DNA from: Arsukibacterium sp. UBA3155
Lineage (GTDB): Bacteria; Pseudomonadota; Gammaproteobacteria; Enterobacterales; Alteromonadaceae
DNA: 64,000 nt
Assembly: GCA_002364615.1 (NCBI GenBank)
Contig: DEYP01000024.1
Coordinates: forward strand, 1 to 64,000
Reading direction: 5' to 3'
Made by a program: the position numbers and the translations under genes
Notes under the pieces: generated by a model
Told to the model about the DNA's origin: nothing
Database searches by the model: none
What the model saw: only the letters and a program-made list of their open reading frames with translations
Shown: positions 44,678 through 54,142 of the stretch, one piece after another
How the letters are laid out: the number at the start of each line of letters is the position of its first letter
Numbering within the stretch: the stretch's first letter is position 1

Positions 44678-46213
44678 TTACTCCTTCATCGTCACTGGAA
44701 TGACTTTGCGAACACCCTTGGTGGTGCCGCCAAAAATATTCAGTTTGCTCTCGCCGCCGGCACAGCCATTGCCAAAGCTAAAGCCACAATCGCTCTTCAT
44801 ATCGTAAGCATTTTCAGCATATGCCCGGTGACTGGTAGGGATAACAAAGCGGTCTTCGTAATTTGCCAGCGCCATGTAGCGGTACATTTCCTCTACCTGC
44901 ACTGCGGTTAAACCAACCTGGGTTAATACTTCCAGATCTTCCACGCCATCTACCTGCTGCGAGCGTTTAAATGCGCGCATTGCGATCATTCGCTCCAGCG
45001 CGCGGACTACCGGCGCTTCATCACCAGCGGTAAGCAAATTGGCCAGGTAACGCAGCGGGATCCGCAGCGATTTTAAGTCCGGAATTTCACCATTCATGCC
45101 AACATGCCCGGCCTGAACCGCACTTTGAATGGGGGATAGCGGTGGTACATACCAGACCATTGGTAGTGTGCGGTATTCCGGGTGTAACGGCAGGGCGACT
45201 TTCCACTGCATCGCCATCATATACACCGGTGAACGCTGCGCCGCTTTAAGCCAGTTATCGGTAATACCTTCAGCTTTGGCAGCTGAAATAACATCGGGGT
45301 CGAACGGATCAAGGAAGATATCCAGTTGTGCCTGATATAAATCTTTCTCATTTGGCGTGCTTGCGGCACTGGCAATTTTATCAGCGTCGTACAGCAACAC
45401 ACCTAAATAGCGAATACGCCCCACGCAGGTTTCTGAGCATACGGTGGGCTGTCCGGCTTCAATCCGTGGGAAACAGAAAGTACATTTTTCCGACTTACCA
45501 CTTTTCCAGTTGTAGTAGATTTTTTTGTAGGGGCAGGCCGATACGCACATGCGCCAGCCGCGGCATTTGTCCTGATCAATCAGTACTATGCCATCCTCTT
45601 CGCGCTTATAAATAGCACCGCTTGGGCAGGCGGCGACACACGCCGGATTCAGGCAATGTTCGCACAAACGTGGCAGGTACATCATAAATGTTTTTTCAAA
45701 CTGGCCGTAAATATCCTTTTGCACGACTTCGTTAAAGTTCTGATCTTTTTTACGTTTAGCAAACTCAGTACCAAGAATTTCTTCCCAGTTTGGACCCCAT
45801 TCAATTTTCTCCATCCGCTGACCACTGATTAAAGAACGCGGCCTTGCCACCGGTTGGTGTTTGGTATCACCGGCGTTATGCAGGTGCTGGTAATCAAAAT
45901 CGAAGGGTTCATAGTAATCATCAATTTCGGGTAAGTCGGGGTTAGCGAACAGGTTGGCCAATACCCGCAACTTGCCACCAATTTTAGGAACCAGTTTGCC
46001 ATTTTTCTCGCGGGTCCAGCCGCCTTTCCATTTTTCCTGATTTTCCCAGTCTTTCGGATAACCAATACCGGGCTTGGTTTCAACATTGTTAAACCAGGCA
46101 TATTCTGCGCCTTCGCGCGAGGTCCAGACGTTTTTGCAGGTGATGGAGCAAGTGTGGCAACCTATGCACTTGTCTAAATTCAGCACCATGCCTATTTGGG
46201 CTCTAACTTTCAT
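44678..46213 (-). CDS. narH: Respiratory nitrate reductase beta subunit NarH
   Basis: This 511-residue subunit carries three [4Fe-4S] and one [3Fe-4S] clusters between NarI and NarG. Four cysteine groups are visible (CIGCHTCSITC; CEHCLNPACVAACP; CRGWRMCVSACP; CTFCFPR...C), including the tryptophan that marks the [3Fe-4S] site. The start at 46213 gives the E. coli length (512) and has GGAG 9 bases upstream; the frame opens earlier at 46252 inside narG. It lies 16 bases after narG. Confidence 0.96.
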   Translation of the reverse strand: MKVRAQIGMVLNLDKCIGCHTCSITCKNVWTSREGAEYAWFNNVETKPGIGYPKDWENQEKWKGGWTREKNGKLVPKIGGKLRVLANLFANPDLPEIDDYYEPFDFDYQHLHNAGDTKHQPVARPRSLISGQRMEKIEWGPNWEEILGTEFAKRKKDQNFNEVVQKDIYGQFEKTFMMYLPRLCEHCLNPACVAACPSGAIYKREEDGIVLIDQDKCRGWRMCVSACPYKKIYYNWKSGKSEKCTFCFPRIEAGQPTVCSETCVGRIRYLGVLLYDADKIASAASTPNEKDLYQAQLDIFLDPFDPDVISAAKAEGITDNWLKAAQRSPVYMMAMQWKVALPLHPEYRTLPMVWYVPPLSPIQSAVQAGHVGMNGEIPDLKSLRIPLRYLANLLTAGDEAPVVRALERMIAMRAFKRSQQVDGVEDLEVLTQVGLTAVQVEEMYRYMALANYEDRFVIPTSHRAYAENAYDMKSDCGFSFGNGCAGGESKLNIFGGTTKGVRKVIPVTMKE

Positions 46214-46229
46214 ATTGCTTACTCCAACC

Positions 46230-49200
46230 TTATTTAGTATCCAGCCAGTCAACTTTGCTCATTTTACGCACCACCACGAACTCGTCGCGGTTACAGCCGA
46301 CCGTACCGTAGTAATTAAAGCCATAGGCTTGCTGTGCATAGCCGCCAATCATATGGGTGGGCTTCATAACCGCACGGGTCACCGAGTTATGGATACCGCC
46401 GCGACTGCCGGTCATTTCTGAACCCGGTATATTTACAATCCGCTCCTGAGCGTGATACATCATGCTCATGCCCTCGGGTACGCGTTGTGACACCACCGCA
46501 CGTGCAGAGATTGAACCGTTAACGTTGAATATTTCTATCCAGTCGTTATCTTCAATATCAGCGGCTTTGGCATCAATTTCGCTAAGCCAGACAATAGGGC
46601 CGCCGCGTGACAGCGTTAGCATTAACAGGTTGTCAGAGTAGGTACTATGAATGCCCCATTTTTGGTGTGGCGTAATCCAGTTAAGCACTATCTCTTTGTT
46701 ACCATTAGATTTTTTATTTAACACCGGTTCAACAGTTTTTAGATTAATGGGCGGCTTGTAGCTGCACAATTGTTCACCGAAGTCGCGCATCCATTCGTGA
46801 TCCTGATAAAACTGCTGGCGGCCGGTAATGGTGCGCCATGGGATCAGCTCGTGCACGTTGGTATAACCTGCGTTGTACGACACATGTTCATCTTCCAGCC
46901 CCGACCAGGTAGGAGAGCTGATGATTTTGCGCGGCTGTGCAACGATATCGGCAAAGCGGATTTTCTCGTCTTCTTTAGGTAATGCCAGGTGGGTATGGTC
47001 GCGCCCGGTCATTTTACTTAGTGCAGCCCAGGCTTTAACGGCTACCTGGCCGTTCGTTTCCGGCGCTAACGATAAAATCATTTCACAGGCGTCAATGGCA
47101 CTGTCAATTTTCGCCATGCCTTTGTTAACGCCCTCATCGGTGTGCACCCGGTTTAACTGACGTAAAAAATCTACCTCAACCTTAGTATCCCAACCGATGC
47201 CTTTGCCGCCATTGCCAAGTTTTTCTAGCAACGGACCAACCGATGTAAAACGGGCATAGGTATTGGGGTAGTCCCGCTCTACCACATTAATATGTGGCAT
47301 GGTCATACCCGGAATAGCTTCACATTCCCCTTTCCACCAGGCTTTTACGCCGTAGGGTTGTGCCAACTCGGCCGGGGTATCGTGGTGCATCGGTGTAGTA
47401 ACCACATCGGTTTCTACCCCCAAATGCCCCACAGATGCTTTTGAAAACGCTTTGGCAATGCCTTTAAATATTTCCCAGTCGCTGCGCGCTTCCCATACCG
47501 GGTCTATGGCAGCCGTTAACGGGTGAATAAACGGGTGCATGTCCGAGGTATTCATATCGTCTTTTTCATACCAGGTAGCGGTTGGCAGCACGATATCGGA
47601 ATACAGGCAGGTCGTGGACATCCGAAAATCCAGCGTTACCCATAAATCAACTTTGCCTTCAGCGCCGTCGTCAGTCCATTCAATGTCCTGTGGTTTTTTA
47701 CCGCCAAACTCGCCTAAGTCTTTGCCCAGTAAACCATGTTTGGTGCCCAGCAAATGCTTCAGCATATATTCATGGCCTTTGCCGCTGGAGCCCAGTAAGT
47801 TCGAGCGCCAGATAAACATGTTGCGCGGGAAATTTTGCGGGCTTTCAGGCTGCTCACAAGCAAATTTAATTTTGCGGTTTTTCAGCTGATCCAGTACATA
47901 ATCTTTTAGCTCAACTCCCGCCGCTTTAGCTTCTGCTGCCAGCCCCAGTGGGTTTACTCCCAGTTGCGGCGCTGATGGTAACCAACCCATCCGCTCGGCG
48001 CGGGCGTTAAAGTCAAGAATACTGCCGCTCCATTTTTCTTTATTGGCCAGCGGCGAAATAATTTCTGTCATGTCCAGTTTTTCATAACGCCACTGACTGG
48101 AGTGATTGTAAAAGAATGAGGTACCGTTCATATGACGAGGCGGGCGTTGCCAATCAAGGGCGAAGGCCAATGGCGTCCAGCCGGTTTGTGGTCGCAGTTT
48201 TTCCTGACCAACATAATGCGCCCAGCCGCCACCACTTTGGCCGATACAGCCGCACATCATCAGCATATTAATCAGGCCGCGGTAATTCATATCCATGTGG
48301 TACCAGTGGTTCAGTGCCGCACCTACGATCACCATCGAACGCCCACGCGTTTTGTCTGCATTACGGGCAAATTCGGTGGCAACGCGGATCACGTCATCGG
48401 GCCGAACGCCGGTAATGGCTTCCTGCCAGCCTGGGGTGTAAGGCACATTGTCGGTAAAGGATTTAGCCCGGTTTTCATCACCAATACCGTTATCTACCCC
48501 ATAGTGCGCCAGCATTAAATCAAATACAGTGGCAACCAATACGCTGCTGCCATCGGCTAACTCAACCCGCTTGGCCGGAATTTTCCGAATTTGCACATCA
48601 TCATGCGCAGTATGCTGAAAGTACTGATACTCGTGCGGTGCGCCACCAAAGTAAGGAAAGCCAACATCAACCAATTCATCATGGCCATCTTTCAGTGTTA
48701 ACTGCAGTTCCAGATCGCCGTCTTTGTCTTTTTGTTCCAGGTTCCATTTACCACTTTGCCCCCAGCGATAGCCAATAGCACCATTGGGGCTGGTTAAGCG
48801 GCCATCTTTATTCAGGGCAATGGTTTTCCAATCCGGATTATTATCTTCGCCTAAGTTATCGACTAAATCGGCCGCACGTAAAAAACGACCTTGCGTCAGA
48901 TGTTTTTCACCGGGCTCCAGCATAACCAACATCGGCATATCCGTTGTGCGGCGTACATAGTCAGTAAAGTATGCGCTGGGGTTATTAACATAGAACTCCT
49001 GCAAAATCACATGACCAAAGGCCATTGCCAGTGCGGCATCAGTGCCCTGACGTGGTGCCAGCCAGGTATCGCCGAATTTTGATGCTTCAGAATAATCTGA
49101 GGTAATTACGCAGGTTTTGGTACCTTTGTAGCGCACTTCAGTTAAAAAGTGAGCATCCGGGGTGCGGGTTTGTGGCACATTCGAGCCCCAGACAATAATG

Positions 49201-49946
49201 TAATTTGAGTTATACCAGTCGGCTGACTCGGGCACGTCGGTTTGCTCGCCCCATACCTGCGGTGAAGCAGGTGGTAAGTCACAATACCAGTCGTAGAAGC
49301 TTAAACAGTTACCACCAATTAATGATAAATACCGGGCACCTGCCGCATACGACACCATTGACATGGCAGGAATAGGCGAGAAGCCGGTTACCCGATCCGG
49401 ACCATACTTTTTAGTGGTATAAACGTTAGAGGCAGCAATCAGCTCGTTTACTTCATCCCAGGTTACCCGGATAAAACCACCTAAACCGCGACGCTCTTTA
49501 TAACTTTTTGCCTTTACCGGATCGGTAACAATAGATTCCCAGGCTTTTACCGGATCAGCGTGCTGCGCTTTAGCTTCACGCCACAGCATCATTAGCTGTT
49601 GCCGCATTTTTGGGTACTTCAGCCGGTTAGCACTGTAAATATACCAGGAGTAGCTGGCGCCGCGCGGGCAGCCCCGCGGTTCGTGGTTTGGCAAGTCCGG
49701 ACGGGTGCGCGGGTAATCAGTTTGCTGGGTTTCCCAGGTAACCAGTCCATTTTTAACGTATATTTTCCAGCTGCAAGAACCGGTGCAATTAACCCCATGG
49801 GTAGAACGGACAATTTTGTCGTGCTGCCACCGTTCACGATAGCCTTGCTCCCAGCGGCGGTCTTGCTCGGTAGTAATACCATGGCCGTCGGCAAAGGGTT
49901 CTTTCCGTGATTTAAAATAGCGTAGTTTGTCGAGAAGGTGACTCAT
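46230..49946 (-). CDS. narG: Respiratory nitrate reductase alpha subunit NarG
   Basis: This is the 1238-residue catalytic subunit, reducing nitrate to nitrite at a bis-molybdopterin guanine dinucleotide molybdenum centre on the cytoplasmic side. The FS0 cluster ligands H50, C54 and C58 lie in THGVNCTGSCSW, with the fourth in RGCPRGA. The molybdenum-ligating aspartate lies in FYDWYCDLPPASPQ. Length is close to E. coli NarG (1247). It is the first gene of narGHJI-ppiC, and its promoter has a perfect FNR box and two NarL-type sites. Confidence 0.97.
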   Translation of the reverse strand: MSHLLDKLRYFKSRKEPFADGHGITTEQDRRWEQGYRERWQHDKIVRSTHGVNCTGSCSWKIYVKNGLVTWETQQTDYPRTRPDLPNHEPRGCPRGASYSWYIYSANRLKYPKMRQQLMMLWREAKAQHADPVKAWESIVTDPVKAKSYKERRGLGGFIRVTWDEVNELIAASNVYTTKKYGPDRVTGFSPIPAMSMVSYAAGARYLSLIGGNCLSFYDWYCDLPPASPQVWGEQTDVPESADWYNSNYIIVWGSNVPQTRTPDAHFLTEVRYKGTKTCVITSDYSEASKFGDTWLAPRQGTDAALAMAFGHVILQEFYVNNPSAYFTDYVRRTTDMPMLVMLEPGEKHLTQGRFLRAADLVDNLGEDNNPDWKTIALNKDGRLTSPNGAIGYRWGQSGKWNLEQKDKDGDLELQLTLKDGHDELVDVGFPYFGGAPHEYQYFQHTAHDDVQIRKIPAKRVELADGSSVLVATVFDLMLAHYGVDNGIGDENRAKSFTDNVPYTPGWQEAITGVRPDDVIRVATEFARNADKTRGRSMVIVGAALNHWYHMDMNYRGLINMLMMCGCIGQSGGGWAHYVGQEKLRPQTGWTPLAFALDWQRPPRHMNGTSFFYNHSSQWRYEKLDMTEIISPLANKEKWSGSILDFNARAERMGWLPSAPQLGVNPLGLAAEAKAAGVELKDYVLDQLKNRKIKFACEQPESPQNFPRNMFIWRSNLLGSSGKGHEYMLKHLLGTKHGLLGKDLGEFGGKKPQDIEWTDDGAEGKVDLWVTLDFRMSTTCLYSDIVLPTATWYEKDDMNTSDMHPFIHPLTAAIDPVWEARSDWEIFKGIAKAFSKASVGHLGVETDVVTTPMHHDTPAELAQPYGVKAWWKGECEAIPGMTMPHINVVERDYPNTYARFTSVGPLLEKLGNGGKGIGWDTKVEVDFLRQLNRVHTDEGVNKGMAKIDSAIDACEMILSLAPETNGQVAVKAWAALSKMTGRDHTHLALPKEDEKIRFADIVAQPRKIISSPTWSGLEDEHVSYNAGYTNVHELIPWRTITGRQQFYQDHEWMRDFGEQLCSYKPPINLKTVEPVLNKKSNGNKEIVLNWITPHQKWGIHSTYSDNLLMLTLSRGGPIVWLSEIDAKAADIEDNDWIEIFNVNGSISARAVVSQRVPEGMSMMYHAQERIVNIPGSEMTGSRGGIHNSVTRAVMKPTHMIGGYAQQAYGFNYYGTVGCNRDEFVVVRKMSKVDWLDTK

Positions 49947-50002
49947 ATATGGCTCCTGGTCTTATCCGGCATGAACAGATGTCTTGCTCGTCTGATATGC
50001 AC

Positions 50003-50043
50003 ACTATAGAAACAACAGGCCGATGATGCTTGATTTGGATCAA
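50003..50043 (-). promoter_or_regulatory. FNR class II promoter of narG
   Basis: A perfect FNR palindrome, TTGATTTGGATCAA (50030-50043), is followed on the minus strand after 21 bp by TATAGT (50003-50008). This puts the box near -41. The leader to the narG ATG is about 50 bases. Confidence 0.85.
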
Positions 50044-50081
50044 CGTCGCTATAGGGCTAAATGCATGATAAAAATCAGAAA

Positions 50082-50097
50082 TACCTACAAGGTGGTA
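50082..50097. promoter_or_regulatory. NarL/NarP-type 7-2-7 site, narG proximal
   Basis: TACCTAC-AA-GGTGGTA is an inverted heptamer pair with 2-bp spacing, about 90 bp upstream of the predicted narG transcription start. It differs from the site at 53935 at only one base. Confidence 0.65.
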
Positions 50098-50137
50098 GTG
50101 CATGGTGTGGCTGGATGGCTGACAATAGTGGCTGTTC

Positions 50138-50153
50138 TACCACCGCAGGTGTA
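50138..50153. promoter_or_regulatory. NarL/NarP-type 7-2-7 site, narG distal / narX proximal
   Basis: TACCACC-GC-AGGTGTA is a second 7-2-7 pair, 56 bp from the first. It lies about 150 bp upstream of the narX start and could serve both narG activation and narX autoregulation. The rest of the 356-bp gap to narX shows no FNR box in the narX direction. Confidence 0.55.
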
Positions 50154-50302
50154 GAGATAAAAAAAAACACTACCCTGGCGGGAAAAAAGAGGTAGCTCAA
50201 TTTTGCCCGCTATTTTTAAGGGTGTTTCGGCTGTATTTACCAGTATTGCGGCACAGTAACGAATAAACAGGTATGCTTAACTTGTTAAAAAGCGGAGTGG
50301 TT

Positions 50303-52090
50303 ATGCGACAGTTTTCAATGGTTACCCGAATTAATATTGCACTTGCATGCATCGTCACCCTGGCGATTGGCACTATGCTGGCATCGTACTGGTTGTCAGA
50401 TAAAGCCGACAGTGACGCCCTGGCTGTCAATGTAGCCGGTTCTTTACGAATGCAAAGTTATCGTATGGCCTGGCTGGCAATGCAGCCGGATGAGCAAAAG
50501 CTGCAGGAAGCAACAACCCAATTTAATCAAAGCTGGCAACATCCGATATTCGCTCGTTTTACGCAACATGCTGAAATAGCGAGGCAATTTGATGCCGCTA
50601 AGCAGCACTGGCAACAACTTGAACCGCAAGTCACCCAGCGCACGCTTACTTTAAGGCAAATGGAGCAAGCATTGGGGCAGCAAATGGTGTTGCTGGAGCA
50701 ACTGGTGTCTTTAATTCAACAAGATGCTGAAGATAAAATCCGTAGTTTTCGTACATTGCAGTTAATCGCATTGTTGGCAACCGTACTATTGTCTGCCATT
50801 GTGATTTACTGGTTAAAAGTGATGGTGCAACAGCCATTGGAGGAGTTAACTAAAGGCGCGCGGCAAGTGGCCATGGGAGATTTTACCCAAAGAGTCAGTG
50901 TGGTAAATAACGACGAACTTGGTACGTTGGCGCATAGTTTTAATAAGATGAGCGATTCTATTTCCTATATGTACGGTAACCTGGAAAAGCGGGTGGAAGA
51001 GCAAACTGAGGCGCTGCAACACAGTAACACCACTTTGCGATTTTTATATAGCACCGCTCAGAGAATTAGTGAAAATGTGCCAGAATATCTGGATTTTACT
51101 CAAATAATTGCTGAATTAAAAATGGTAGTGAAAGTAGACAATCTGGAGCTGTGTTTGTTTACTGAAGAGGGTGTTAAGCCTTATATGCAAGTGTTACCGG
51201 GTGACAGTGAGTCAGATCCTTGCGCACAGAAAAATTGCGGTGATTGTTTAAGCTCGCCACAGCCATCAGGCTGCAGCAGTGACATCTACAACTATTTGTT
51301 GCACCGAGACCAGAAAAAATATGGAGTGTTAGTCGCGCGTATCGACGAAGGACAAGAACTGGCGCTTTGGCAGCAAAAATTGCTGGCGGCGGTGGCAGAC
51401 CAACTGGCGTTGGCATTGAGTTTAAAATCTGAGGAAGAGCAGGTTCGGCGCCTGGCATTGATGCAGGAGCGCACGGTGATTGCACGGGAATTACATGATT
51501 CATTGGCGCAGGCACTTTCTTACCTGAAAATTCAGGTGACCCGATTAAACAAAGCAACGCAAAAAGACGATAAAGAGACCATTGCTGATGTGTCAGCTGA
51601 GTTAAAACAAGGTTTAGATGCGGCTTACCGGCAGCTACGTGAATTATTGACGACCTTCCGTCTTAAAGTTGATGGCAGCGGATTGCACAGTGCGCTGCAA
51701 ACAACTGCAAAACAGCTTAGTGAGCAGTCGGGTATGCGTATAGAGCTTAATTATCATTTAACCAATGTTCCGTTAGCGCCACATGAAGAAATCCATCTGC
51801 TGCAAATAATCCGTGAAGCCAGTCAAAATGCAGTACACCATAGTGCTGGTAGTGAGGTTTTAATTAATTTGCAACAAGAAGAAGACCAATCGATCGTATT
51901 GTCAATAGAGGATAATGGCGTTGGTATTCCGCAGTCAGCCGAAAAAATGAATCACTATGGTCTGGCAATTATGCAGGAACGCAGTAAGCACTTAGGCGGT
52001 GAGATTGAGATTAAACGCCGTAATGCCGGTGGTACCGGCGTCTATTTCAGTTTTACACCTGGGTATCTGGTGCAACAGAAAAGCGCATAA
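50303..52090 (+). CDS. narX: Nitrate/nitrite sensor histidine kinase NarX
   Basis: This is a 595-residue membrane sensor. Membrane helices at about residues 6-28 and 150-175 enclose a periplasmic domain that contains the nitrate-binding P-box NVAGSLRMQSYRMA. HAMP follows, then a central module with a cysteine cluster (CAQKNCGDC...GC), then the HPK7 kinase: H398 in ARELHDSLAQ, a late N-box REASQNAVHH and IEDNGVGIP. It should phosphorylate the NarL encoded at 54143 in response to nitrate. I prefer the start at 50303 (GGAG 7 bases upstream) to that at 50273. It is divergent from narG. Confidence 0.93.
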   Translation: MRQFSMVTRINIALACIVTLAIGTMLASYWLSDKADSDALAVNVAGSLRMQSYRMAWLAMQPDEQKLQEATTQFNQSWQHPIFARFTQHAEIARQFDAAKQHWQQLEPQVTQRTLTLRQMEQALGQQMVLLEQLVSLIQQDAEDKIRSFRTLQLIALLATVLLSAIVIYWLKVMVQQPLEELTKGARQVAMGDFTQRVSVVNNDELGTLAHSFNKMSDSISYMYGNLEKRVEEQTEALQHSNTTLRFLYSTAQRISENVPEYLDFTQIIAELKMVVKVDNLELCLFTEEGVKPYMQVLPGDSESDPCAQKNCGDCLSSPQPSGCSSDIYNYLLHRDQKKYGVLVARIDEGQELALWQQKLLAAVADQLALALSLKSEEEQVRRLALMQERTVIARELHDSLAQALSYLKIQVTRLNKATQKDDKETIADVSAELKQGLDAAYRQLRELLTTFRLKVDGSGLHSALQTTAKQLSEQSGMRIELNYHLTNVPLAPHEEIHLLQIIREASQNAVHHSAGSEVLINLQQEEDQSIVLSIEDNGVGIPQSAEKMNHYGLAIMQERSKHLGGEIEIKRRNAGGTGVYFSFTPGYLVQQKSA

Positions 52091-52147
52091 CGAACAGTCT
52101 TAAACCTTGCGTGTTAACACGTGTCAGTGGCAGTCTTAATGAGACTA

Positions 52148-52175
52148 AGCGTGTTGCCTTTGAAAGCAACACGCT
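52148..52175. terminator. Hairpin between convergent narX and narK
   Basis: AGCGTGTTGC and its exact complement flank an 8-base loop. A modest T-rich stretch (TTGTTT) follows on the plus strand. It probably ends narX transcripts and may serve both directions. Confidence 0.5.
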
Positions 52176-52207
52176 CGCGTTGTTTAAGTGGTGTGATATG
52201 AGTTTGG

Positions 52208-53824
52208 TTAAGGATTGTAAAACTCACCATTTTTGCGAAGGTAAAAAAACCAGTTAACTAACAAACACAGACCATAGAAAATAGCAAAACCTACCATGGC
52301 GTATTCTGGCGTTGCGGCTTTAATTTGCTCACCCAGCACTTGTGGAATATAAAACGCGCCGTAAGCAGCGACAGCTGATGTCCAGCCTAATACCGGGCCG
52401 GCTTGCTCTTTGGGAAACACCACGGCAATGGTCCGAAAAGTAGAGCCGTTACCAATGCCACTGGCGGCAAATAACCCTAAAAATATCAGGAAAAATGGTA
52501 CGAAATATTGCTCGGGAGTCGCGCTTTGATAAGCAAGCTGCATGTAGTAAGCCGCGCCTAACGCACATAGCACCATTACCACAGAGCAAAGTTGTGTCAC
52601 AAAAGCACCACCTAATTTATCCGCAATCCAGCCACCGACCGGGCGAATTAATGCGCCAACAAAGGGCGCAATCCAGGCATACGTTAAAGCGCTGGGGCCA
52701 TTCGGATTAGAAGTATTATGGGTCATTACGCCATCAACCATAATGTGGCTATAGCCAAAAATCACTTTAATCGATAACGGAAAAGCGGCCGCAAAACCGA
52801 TAAACGAGCCAAAGGTCATGACGTACAGCACACTCATTACCCAGGTATGTTTGTTATTAAAGATTTTGTACTGGCGATCGAGGCTGGTGCGAATGGCACC
52901 AGGCAGCAGTTTTAACAGAAACACGGTAGCAAACAAGATGGCAATCAGTACAATTTCTTTCGGAATGCCAAAACCGGAACCATTGGCCGACTCCGGCAAA
53001 ATTAACCATAAACCGGCAATAGAGGTAATAAAACCAATGCCCAGCATTGCCAGGATAATACTGAAAGACTTTGCAGCAGAAGGCAGCTTGGGGGTGACTT
53101 CTTCGGTATGAATATTGTTAGTGCCAAACCAGAGTAAAAAGGCCAGTGGGATTAGCGTAATTAACCAGGCAAAACCTGCGTTTTGGATCCAGCTTTCGGT
53201 GCCAGCGGGGATAATGCCGGTAACGGTACCGCTTGCTTTTTCAAGAACCATAGGCTCCCCGCCGCCAAGTAAGGTGAACACGCCGTAAGACATGAAAATA
53301 GGCACCAGAATTTGTACCGTGGTTACACCAAAGTTACCCAGACCCGCGTTTAAACCCAATGCTAAGCCTTGCTGTTTTTTCGGGAAAAAGAAGCTGATAT
53401 TTGACATTGATGACGCAAAATTACCACCGCCAATACCCGAAAGCAGCGCCATTAGCTGAAAGACCCACAGCGGTGTATCGATACTTTGCAGCGCCAGTCC
53501 GGTGCCAACGGCAGGGAGCAGAAGCAAACTGGTAGTAAGGAATAAGGTGTAACGCCCGCCACATAAACGAACAAAGAAGCTGGAGGGAATACGCAGCGTT
53601 GCACCCGTTAAGCCGGCAATGGCGGTAAGGGTGAACAACTCGGCGGTGCTGAACGGATAACCCACGTTGAGCATTTGTACGGTGACAATACTCCACAACA
53701 TCCATACCCCAAAGCCACATAACAAACTGGGGATAGAAATCCACAGGTTGCGATTCGCAATTCGCTTACCGGTTTTTTGCCAGAAGAGTTCATCTTCTGG
53801 TTGCCACTGTTTAAGATCTGACAT
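52208..53824 (-). CDS. narK: Nitrate/nitrite antiporter, NarK (E. coli-like)
   Basis: This 538-residue major-facilitator protein is the closest of the three transporters here to E. coli NarK. The N-terminus (QPEDELFWQKTGKRIANRNLWISIP) and the segments GGGNFASSMSNISFFFPKKQQGLALGLNAGLGN and GIGNGSTFRTIAVVFPKEQAG are the paired nitrate signatures. It is expected to exchange external nitrate for internal nitrite. It is longer than E. coli NarK (463) because of inserted loops around residues 185-260. The gene is divergent from narL-moeA, sharing a 318-bp region with a NarL-type site. Confidence 0.92.
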   Translation of the reverse strand: MSDLKQWQPEDELFWQKTGKRIANRNLWISIPSLLCGFGVWMLWSIVTVQMLNVGYPFSTAELFTLTAIAGLTGATLRIPSSFFVRLCGGRYTLFLTTSLLLLPAVGTGLALQSIDTPLWVFQLMALLSGIGGGNFASSMSNISFFFPKKQQGLALGLNAGLGNFGVTTVQILVPIFMSYGVFTLLGGGEPMVLEKASGTVTGIIPAGTESWIQNAGFAWLITLIPLAFLLWFGTNNIHTEEVTPKLPSAAKSFSIILAMLGIGFITSIAGLWLILPESANGSGFGIPKEIVLIAILFATVFLLKLLPGAIRTSLDRQYKIFNNKHTWVMSVLYVMTFGSFIGFAAAFPLSIKVIFGYSHIMVDGVMTHNTSNPNGPSALTYAWIAPFVGALIRPVGGWIADKLGGAFVTQLCSVVMVLCALGAAYYMQLAYQSATPEQYFVPFFLIFLGLFAASGIGNGSTFRTIAVVFPKEQAGPVLGWTSAVAAYGAFYIPQVLGEQIKAATPEYAMVGFAIFYGLCLLVNWFFYLRKNGEFYNP

Positions 53825-53934
53825 AGGTCACTCCTGTTAAAAGCATTCTTAGCGCAATGAACTATGCAGGGCGATGAGCAATGTCACAATGTATCTTCGG
53901 TGTTAGCACCTTAAGCCAGGAGGTTAGTTGTAGG

Positions 53935-53950
53935 TACCTATAAGGTGGTA
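53935..53950. promoter_or_regulatory. NarL/NarP-type 7-2-7 site upstream of narK
   Basis: TACCTAT-AA-GGTGGTA lies about 110 bp before the narK start. It is nearly identical to the site at 50082. No FNR box with matching -10 was found in the narK direction; the one in this gap faces narL. Confidence 0.6.
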
Positions 53951-54064
53951 GGCATAAAAGAGTATATAAATTTATTGCATTAAAATCATAAAGATAAGAT
54001 TAAATTAATTAACAAGGTAACCGGTTTCACGCCGACGTGGTGCTGGTGAAGAGTTATCATTTTA

Positions 54065-54106
54065 CTGATTTATATCAAAGTTTGTTCCTGCTTGTTATAA
54101 GCTAAT
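54065..54106 (+). promoter_or_regulatory. Possible FNR class II promoter of narL-moeA
   Basis: CTGAT-TTAT-ATCAA (54065-54078) is one mismatch from the FNR consensus. GCTAAT (54101-54106) follows after 22 bp. The -10 is weaker than at the other promoters, and TATAAG slightly upstream is an alternative. Confidence 0.5.
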
Positions 54107-54142
54107 AGCATTATTAAGCCGAATTTCATTTTGGAGCAAAAC

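Noticed and set aside
49599..49910. Open frames antisense to narG
   Set aside because: They are shadows of the long narG gene, with no ribosome site or family resemblance.
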